Source of the DNA: Oscillospiraceae bacterium
Lineage (GTDB): Bacteria; Bacillota; Clostridia; Oscillospirales; Acutalibacteraceae
Reading direction: 5' to 3'
Assembly: GCA_015065615.1 (NCBI GenBank)
Contig: SVPY01000008.1
Location: 29,753-93,752 of the forward strand
Length of the DNA: 64,000 nucleotides
A program made the translations under genes and the position numbers. The notes beneath the pieces are model-generated. The model did no database searches. It had not been told where the DNA came from and worked only from the letters and a program-made list of their open reading frames with translations. Within the stretch, counting starts at the first letter, position 1. Each line of letters begins with the position of its first letter. Positions 58,617-64,000 of the stretch are shown in pieces.

Positions 58617-59875
58617 TGCCTGAAGGAAAACAGAAGAGAAAATTAATATTATTAGCGAATAGTTTTCCTTACGGAAATTGGGAAGCGTATCTTGAATCGG
58701 AAGTTAAGTATTACGATGTATTTGATGAAATACATATTTGTTCTTTACAAATAAGAAAAAACCATAAAAACAGAGTAAGAGAATTGCCTTCTGACAAATT
58801 TAAGGTGTTTCCAGTTTTTTATGCACACAAGCTTTTATATTTGATTTGCTCAGTTTATGCTTTTTTTGACGTTAATTTTTATAAAGAAATATATAAATTA
58901 ATTAAATTGAGAAAATTTTCTCTTTCTGCCCTTGTCAGATTATTTGTTTACATCAGCAGGGCACATCTTGAAGCAGGAAAAATCAAAAAGTATATTAAAA
59001 AACAAGGTTTAAATAAAGACGGAAGCAAAGGCATAATATATTCTTATCGATTCGAATATCAGCCATATGTAGGTTTGTTAATAAAAAAGCTGTTGCCTGA
59101 GTATATTATGATTTCAAGAGCTCATCGTTACGATCTGTATGAAGAGGCGAATTCTTCAAAGTATATTCCTTTAAGAGAATTGTTGTTGAAAGAATCAGAA
59201 AAAGTAGTTTTGATTTCTGAAGATGGTTATGATTATCTTTCAAAAAAATATCCGAATTATGAAGATAAAATGACGATATCAAGGCTGGGAACTGTAGATC
59301 ATGGTGTTAGCAGCAGGTCTATCAGTGAACCGTTAAAAATAGTAACGTGCTCGTCTGTTGTGCCTGTTAAAAGGTTGAATCTTATAGTTGAGTCGCTTAA
59401 ATTAATATCAGATACAGAAATCGAGTGGACACACTATGGTGACGGTATATTATTAGAAGATATTAAAAGTATGGCAAAGCAGTTACCGGAGAATATTAAG
59501 TGTGTTTTTAAAGGTAATGTTAATAACGATGTTGTATTAAATGAGTATTTAAATAATAAACCTCATTTGTTCTTGAATGTCAGTTCGTCTGAGGGCGTGC
59601 CCGTATCTATTATGGAAGCAATGTCATTTGGTATTCCTTGTGTTGCTACCGATGTAGGCGGTAATCGTGAAATAGTAAAAGACGGCAAAAACGGATTTTT
59701 ACTTAATGCTGATTTTAATGTAGCAAAGTTAGCAGAAATTATTAAAGCGTTTTCTGTTATGGACGAGAGTGACTATCAGCAATTAAAAGACGGCGCCAGA
59801 ATTGAATGGGATAATTCTTATAATGCCGAGAAAAATTATCCGGAGTTTATGGAATTGTTAAAAGAATATTTATAA
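58616..59875 (+). CDS. Glycosyltransferase family 4
   Basis: 419 residues, GT-B fold: N-terminal acceptor domain, C-terminal donor domain with VTCSSVVPVKRLNLIVESL and the E(x7)E-type EGVPVSIMEAMSFGIPCVA (about 325-345). Adds a sugar to the lipid-linked repeat unit. AT-rich codon use compared with housekeeping genes left of it. Confidence 0.9.
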   Translation: MPEGKQKRKLILLANSFPYGNWEAYLESEVKYYDVFDEIHICSLQIRKNHKNRVRELPSDKFKVFPVFYAHKLLYLICSVYAFFDVNFYKEIYKLIKLRKFSLSALVRLFVYISRAHLEAGKIKKYIKKQGLNKDGSKGIIYSYRFEYQPYVGLLIKKLLPEYIMISRAHRYDLYEEANSSKYIPLRELLLKESEKVVLISEDGYDYLSKKYPNYEDKMTISRLGTVDHGVSSRSISEPLKIVTCSSVVPVKRLNLIVESLKLISDTEIEWTHYGDGILLEDIKSMAKQLPENIKCVFKGNVNNDVVLNEYLNNKPHLFLNVSSSEGVPVSIMEAMSFGIPCVATDVGGNREIVKDGKNGFLLNADFNVAKLAEIIKAFSVMDESDYQQLKDGARIEWDNSYNAEKNYPEFMELLKEYL

Positions 59876-59897
59876 GAAACCATAGCAGGAGGTCGTT

Positions 59898-60878
59898 ATG
59901 GGTAAGTTGATTGATGTTATTGTGCCGATATATAAAGTAGAGCAATATCTTCATAAATGTGTAGATAGTTTGTTAAATCAAAATTTTGACGATTATATTA
60001 TTACACTGGTTGATGACGGTTCTCCTGATAAATGTCCCGATATATGTGATGAGTACCAAAGGAAACATCCTGAAAAAATAAGAGTTATTCACAAAGAAAA
60101 CGGTGGCTTATCTGATGCGAGAAATGTTGGCGTTTTGAATTCAGAAGCACAGTACATAATTTTTGTGGATTCTGATGATTATGTGTCTCCTGATTATATA
60201 AAAGATTTATATGATGCCCATATAAAATACGATGCAGACGTAGTAGTATCGAATATGTGCCGCGTTTTTATAAATTCGGACGGAAGTGAAAGAAAAGATT
60301 TCCGTACCGTACAGGAAGACGTGGAAATGGACAGAGAAACTGCTTTAGAGGAGCTGTTCTATGAACGCAAATTCGGAGCTTTTGCTTGGGCTAAGTTATA
60401 TCCTCGTAATGTTTTGCTAAAGTTTCCGTATCCCAAGGGAAAATATTTTGAGGATTCCTTTACTACGTATAAGATTTTAAACGAGTGCAATAAAATCGTA
60501 TGCATAAAAAATATTAATTATTTTTATTTGCAAAGAGGAGGAAGCATTCAGCGCCGTTCCTTTGAAGAGAAACATATGGATCTATATTATTCTGTGATAG
60601 AAACTGAGGATTACTTTAAAAATCTGAATGTAAGTGAAAAAGTGCGTGATGCGCTTTCATATAGATTTTGCCGTGCCGCTTATATAACACTTATGCATGC
60701 AGTTCAGCAGGATAATGACGGATATTTTAAAATTCATAAAGAGATTAAAGATGCTTACAAAATTCATTTGAAAAAAGTAATGAACAGTAAGTGTTCACAA
60801 AAAGAAAGACTGTTGTTTTATATAGCCGGGTATTATCCGCGAGTATTCCGTGTTTTAATTAAACTTATAAAAACTTGA
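59898..60878 (+). CDS. Glycosyltransferase family 2
   Basis: 326 residues, GT-A fold: DVIVPIYKVEQYLHKCVDSL, VDDGSPD, nucleotide/metal motif VDSDDYVSPDY (DXD, about 87-96) and EDSFTTYK. Adds another residue to the repeat unit. AGGAGG ribosome site. Confidence 0.92.
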   Translation: MGKLIDVIVPIYKVEQYLHKCVDSLLNQNFDDYIITLVDDGSPDKCPDICDEYQRKHPEKIRVIHKENGGLSDARNVGVLNSEAQYIIFVDSDDYVSPDYIKDLYDAHIKYDADVVVSNMCRVFINSDGSERKDFRTVQEDVEMDRETALEELFYERKFGAFAWAKLYPRNVLLKFPYPKGKYFEDSFTTYKILNECNKIVCIKNINYFYLQRGGSIQRRSFEEKHMDLYYSVIETEDYFKNLNVSEKVRDALSYRFCRAAYITLMHAVQQDNDGYFKIHKEIKDAYKIHLKKVMNSKCSQKERLLFYIAGYYPRVFRVLIKLIKT

Positions 60879-60892
60879 TATAGGAGAAATAT

Positions 60893-62431
60893 ATGAATAA
60901 AGATTTCAATATAAAAAATAAATATATCAGTATCAAGAATAAGTTGTCCGATGTAAAATTTAAGAATAATTTTGTGCTTGTAGCATTGATAGTTATCAAC
61001 GTGATTTGCCTGAGTGTTACTGTGTTGACGTCGAATGTGTTTGTTGGGTTGACCTTTACCTTATGGATAAATATTATTTGCTATTGTTTATTTAAATTCA
61101 AAGAAAGAGCGTTGCTATTCTTTTTCAGTATTGCTTTTTTTACGTTTTTGATAGGACGAGTAGTATTGGAACAGATGTTTAACTATAATGTGGAAACGTT
61201 CAGCACAGAAACTAATTTATTTGCAGAACGGTTAGTTCTTTTTAGTTTGACAGTGGTTTTTGTGACTTTCTTTCTGCTGGATTCTTTTATAAAGAAAAAA
61301 GATAGGCCTAAAAAGTGTAATATATATAGAATAAGAAGAATTCGTATTATATCTAAATGGCTATTTTTTATTTTTTCTTTAGGTTCAATCTTATATACTT
61401 GTATTACATTGTATATAGTAATTAAGAGAACATATCATTTTACTTATACACAGGAATATACAAACTTAATTAATAAAAATATCATTCTTTATGTACTGAG
61501 CAAAACAGAGCTTTTTATGCCGATTGCATTATATGTTTTTTTAGGTACTATGCCAAAGAAAAAAGAATGTATCTTGCCCATAGCAATACAGTTATTATAT
61601 CTCGTTTTGTCATTGGGAACCGGTCAAAGAGCTATTATTGTATTAGGTGTGTTTGTACTTATAATATACGTTGTTTATCGTAACAGCCAAGATAAAGACG
61701 AAGTATGGATCAGTAAAAAGATAGTTATTATAGGAATAATATCAGTTCCCTTTATTCTGGTGTTCTTTGTGCTTTTAAACCATTGGAGAGCGGGTTATAA
61801 CAGCTCAACAAGTATATTTGACGGAGTAAGAGATTTCTTCTATCAACAAGGCTATAGTATTAATGTGATTAAATATACTTATGAACTTCAGGATCAGCTG
61901 CCGCAGGATAAGTTATATTCGCTTGAATTTTTATTCAGTGGTATTATTGCCAGAATATTTGGCTTGCCTGTGTATGAAGGAAATTCAATAGCTCATGCGA
62001 TTGACGGAAACAGTTTAGCCCACGCCTTGGCATACATTAAACTTGGTGAAGAAAGTTATTTAGCCGGACACGGCACAGGAACAGCTTACATAGCCGAACT
62101 TTATCATGATTTTGATATATTCGGAGTGATTATCGGCAATATTTTAGTGGGGGCAATTCTTTTATTCTGCTCAAGATTATCAAAAGAAAAACCTTTAACA
62201 TCTGCTGTGAAAATGATTATGATTCCGCAGCTTCTGTGGATGCCTAGAGGTATGTTTACTGACTTTATAGGAGTTTTACTTAGACCAACTACATTTTTGC
62301 TTTTGATTGTAATTTTTGGTGGAGAATGGGTAATTGGCAAACTATTAAAAAAATACGGTTTATCAATAGTAAAAAAATTCCCAAAATGTAAGAAACTGTT
62401 TGCTGAATTTGGAGTATTGGAGAATGTCTGA
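60893..62431 (+). CDS. Wzy-type oligosaccharide repeat unit polymerase
   Basis: 512 residues with about ten or eleven membrane segments and a large extracellular loop (about 300-400) between late segments, the layout of O-antigen/capsule polymerases. Sequence is poorly conserved as expected. Position between glycosyltransferases and the flippase supports the call. Its last codons overlap the flippase start by 8 bases. Confidence 0.8.
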   Translation: MNKDFNIKNKYISIKNKLSDVKFKNNFVLVALIVINVICLSVTVLTSNVFVGLTFTLWINIICYCLFKFKERALLFFFSIAFFTFLIGRVVLEQMFNYNVETFSTETNLFAERLVLFSLTVVFVTFFLLDSFIKKKDRPKKCNIYRIRRIRIISKWLFFIFSLGSILYTCITLYIVIKRTYHFTYTQEYTNLINKNIILYVLSKTELFMPIALYVFLGTMPKKKECILPIAIQLLYLVLSLGTGQRAIIVLGVFVLIIYVVYRNSQDKDEVWISKKIVIIGIISVPFILVFFVLLNHWRAGYNSSTSIFDGVRDFFYQQGYSINVIKYTYELQDQLPQDKLYSLEFLFSGIIARIFGLPVYEGNSIAHAIDGNSLAHALAYIKLGEESYLAGHGTGTAYIAELYHDFDIFGVIIGNILVGAILLFCSRLSKEKPLTSAVKMIMIPQLLWMPRGMFTDFIGVLLRPTTFLLLIVIFGGEWVIGKLLKKYGLSIVKKFPKCKKLFAEFGVLENV

Positions 62432-63869
62432 TAATGTAAAAATTGGTAAGTCCTTTGCGTGGTCATCTATGGCAGAGGTTGCTGCTAAGTTAATTACGCC
62501 GGTTACAAATATGATACTGGCAAGAATATTAGCGCCGGAGGCATTCGGGGTTTTGGCTGTTTGTAATATGATAGTCAGTTTTGTAGAGATTATTACCGAT
62601 GCCGGATTCGGTAAGTTTATCATTCAGAATGACTTTAAAGAGGATGGTGAGAAGAAAAACTATATAAACGTTGCTTTCTGGTCCAATTTCGTTCTTTCTG
62701 CTTTTTTGTGGATTGTTCTTACGCTGTCAAGGAATTTCGTTGCCGAATTTTTAGGTAATATAGAGTATGCGCAGGTTATACCCGTTGCATGTTTACATCT
62801 TATTTTTGCGTCGATGATAAGTGTACAAACTGCAGTTATGAGAAGAGAATTCTCCTTTAAACTGTTATTTGTTATAAGAATACTTACTGCTTTTGTTCCC
62901 TTGATTGTAACAGTGCCTTTAGCTTTAGTAACAAGGTCTTATTGGGCGCTCATTATAGGTAACGTTGCAGGTGCGGCTATTAGCTGTATTGCTTTATTCA
63001 TATGTTCAAAATGGAAACCCGAATTTAAGTATTCCTTTGGGATTATGAAAAATATGCTCAGTTACAGCTTTTGGTCTCTGTGCGAGGCTTTGGCGCATTG
63101 GACAATATTCTGGGTTGATGTTTTTATAATAGGCAAGATTTTTTCGGACTATTATCTGGGTTTATACAAAAATTCTTCCAACATGATAATGTCCATATTC
63201 AATATGTGTGTAACAGCGATTACGCCGGTTCTTATGTCTGCTTTATCCAGACTGAAAAGCGATAAACAAAAGTCCTTTGAGTTCTTTCTTAATATAGAAA
63301 AATTGCTTATGTATTTTTTAGTTCCGCTGGGAATCGGTACGTTTATATTCAGAAAAGAAGTAACATTTATACTTTTGGGTGAACAGTGGGCAGAAGCAGC
63401 TGATATTGTTGGTTGCTGGGCGGCTATGATGACCTTAAGCATAATTTTTTATAGTATGCCTGCAGAGGCGTATAAAGCTTATGGTATACCTAAATGGCTT
63501 TTTATTTTCCAGCTTTCGTATTTGGTTGTATTGGTGCCTGTATGTATACTGGTTTCCAACGTAGATTATTGGTGTTTTGTTTATGCAAGATGCATTTGCA
63601 TAGTTGAACAGGTTATAATGTCATTGATATTTGCTCACAAAATATTAAAGTGGGAGATAAGAAAATTCTTAGCCAATATGATCAAGCCGTTGATGGCGAG
63701 CAGTGTTGTTGTAGTATTAAGTTTGATATTACATTTTGAGAATGTCCCGATATTGTATTCCATAATATCAATACTTATTGTTGCTATAGTCTATGTAGCC
63801 GTGTTACTGCTGCTTTTCAGAAAAGATTTAATGAGTACAATTAAAAATATAAATAGTTATAAGGTATAG
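62424..63869 (+). CDS. Wzx-type oligosaccharide flippase (MOP superfamily)
   Basis: 481 residues from the ATG at 62424 (GGAG in the preceding wzy sequence); the in-frame start 24 bases earlier lies within wzy without ribosome site. Begins KIGKSFAWSSMAEVAAKLITP, RxLxPxxFG-type motif ARILAPEAFGVLAV, 12-14 membrane segments. Exports the lipid-linked repeat for polymerisation by Wzy. Last gene of the operon. Confidence 0.9.
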   Translation: MSDNVKIGKSFAWSSMAEVAAKLITPVTNMILARILAPEAFGVLAVCNMIVSFVEIITDAGFGKFIIQNDFKEDGEKKNYINVAFWSNFVLSAFLWIVLTLSRNFVAEFLGNIEYAQVIPVACLHLIFASMISVQTAVMRREFSFKLLFVIRILTAFVPLIVTVPLALVTRSYWALIIGNVAGAAISCIALFICSKWKPEFKYSFGIMKNMLSYSFWSLCEALAHWTIFWVDVFIIGKIFSDYYLGLYKNSSNMIMSIFNMCVTAITPVLMSALSRLKSDKQKSFEFFLNIEKLLMYFLVPLGIGTFIFRKEVTFILLGEQWAEAADIVGCWAAMMTLSIIFYSMPAEAYKAYGIPKWLFIFQLSYLVVLVPVCILVSNVDYWCFVYARCICIVEQVIMSLIFAHKILKWEIRKFLANMIKPLMASSVVVVLSLILHFENVPILYSIISILIVAIVYVAVLLLLFRKDLMSTIKNINSYKV

Positions 63870-63909
63870 AAAACACCCGATGGTTCTAAAAACCGTAAAG
63901 CTGTAAGAT

Positions 63910-63953
63910 AAAGGTAGACACATGGAAAACACCATGTTGTCTACCTTTTCTTT
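63910..63953 (+). terminator. Terminator-like hairpin at the end of the exopolysaccharide operon
   Basis: AAGGTAGACA-CATGG / CCATG-TGTCTACCTT (15 bp with one bulged T) followed by a T-rich tail. It could also be the terminal inverted repeat of an insertion element whose first gene begins at 63985. Confidence 0.7.
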
Positions 63954-63984
63954 ATGCTAAAATATAGACATAGGAGGTGAAATA

Positions 63985-64000
63985 ATGAGAAAGGGACAAA
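63985..64000 (+). CDS. Start of a gene cut by the window edge
   Basis: ATGAGAAAGGGACAAA preceded by TAGGAGGTGAA at ideal spacing. Only five codons (MRKGQ) remain; the setting suggests an insertion-sequence OrfA but this cannot be decided here. Confidence 0.5.

Overview
The window (about 40% G+C by eye, dense, short operons, many intrinsic terminators, SD-led ATG/TTG starts) looks like chromosome of a spore-forming, anaerobic, probably gut-dwelling member of the Clostridia (Oscillospirales-like). Reasons: a YpeB spore-germination protein, an energy-coupling-factor transporter with linked truA, a ClpE-type ATPase, a ZTP riboswitch, plant-polysaccharide enzymes (GH78-like, GH63-like, GH51, a sialate-esterase-type SGNH protein), and uronate catabolism. 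No 16S/23S, tRNA, CRISPR array or prophage was recognised.

Layout. 1-2740: end of a DUF1385 gene, prmC, two lipoproteins. 2740-10460: hexuronate genes (uxaC and a mannonate-type SDR), a rhamnosidase-like enzyme, a ZTP-riboswitch-controlled formate/nitrite-type transporter and a YgjP-like metallopeptidase. This block is bracketed by two inverted, diverged copies (A: 2821-3540, minus; B: 9751-10328, plus) of an undescribed intergenic module: a long structured non-coding RNA, a conserved divergent promoter region and a conserved divergent terminator hairpin. 10460-21300: metallophosphoesterases, a DHHW/SGNH-like membrane protein, two near-identical units each carrying two tandem 5S rRNA genes around a GH63-like gene, YpeB, an MFS protein, a PII-like protein. 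21300-25900: MBL-fold hydrolase, ruvC-ruvA-ruvB and an RlmI-like methyltransferase. 26000-32350: ecfA1-ecfA2-ecfT-truA, a DUF5711-like protein, cvpA and pgsA. 32490-44480: clpE, a permease, rpe, carbohydrate enzymes, a TIR-domain protein, an OGG-type glycosylase and a DUF6062 protein. 44480-48790: a 750-bp non-coding region with nested inverted repeats and DnaA-box-like sites, rlmB, and a 916-residue degenerate P-type-ATPase-like protein. 48820-53900: an AraC regulator divergent from alternating TIM-barrel isomerases and Gfo/Idh/MocA oxidoreductases. 54690-63870: one co-directional exopolysaccharide operon (aminotransferase, ATP-grasp, epimerase, initiating sugar transferase, two glycosyltransferases, Wzy, Wzx). 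The last 90 bases start a new reading frame, cut by the window edge.

How it works together: the carbohydrate genes fit a cell that strips side chains from pectin or hemicellulose (arabinose, rhamnose, acetyl groups) and burns uronates. The ZTP riboswitch ties a formate channel to one-carbon/purine status. The strongest candidates for something new are the paired A/B RNA modules, followed by the pseudo-P-type ATPase and the duplicated stand-alone 5S units.
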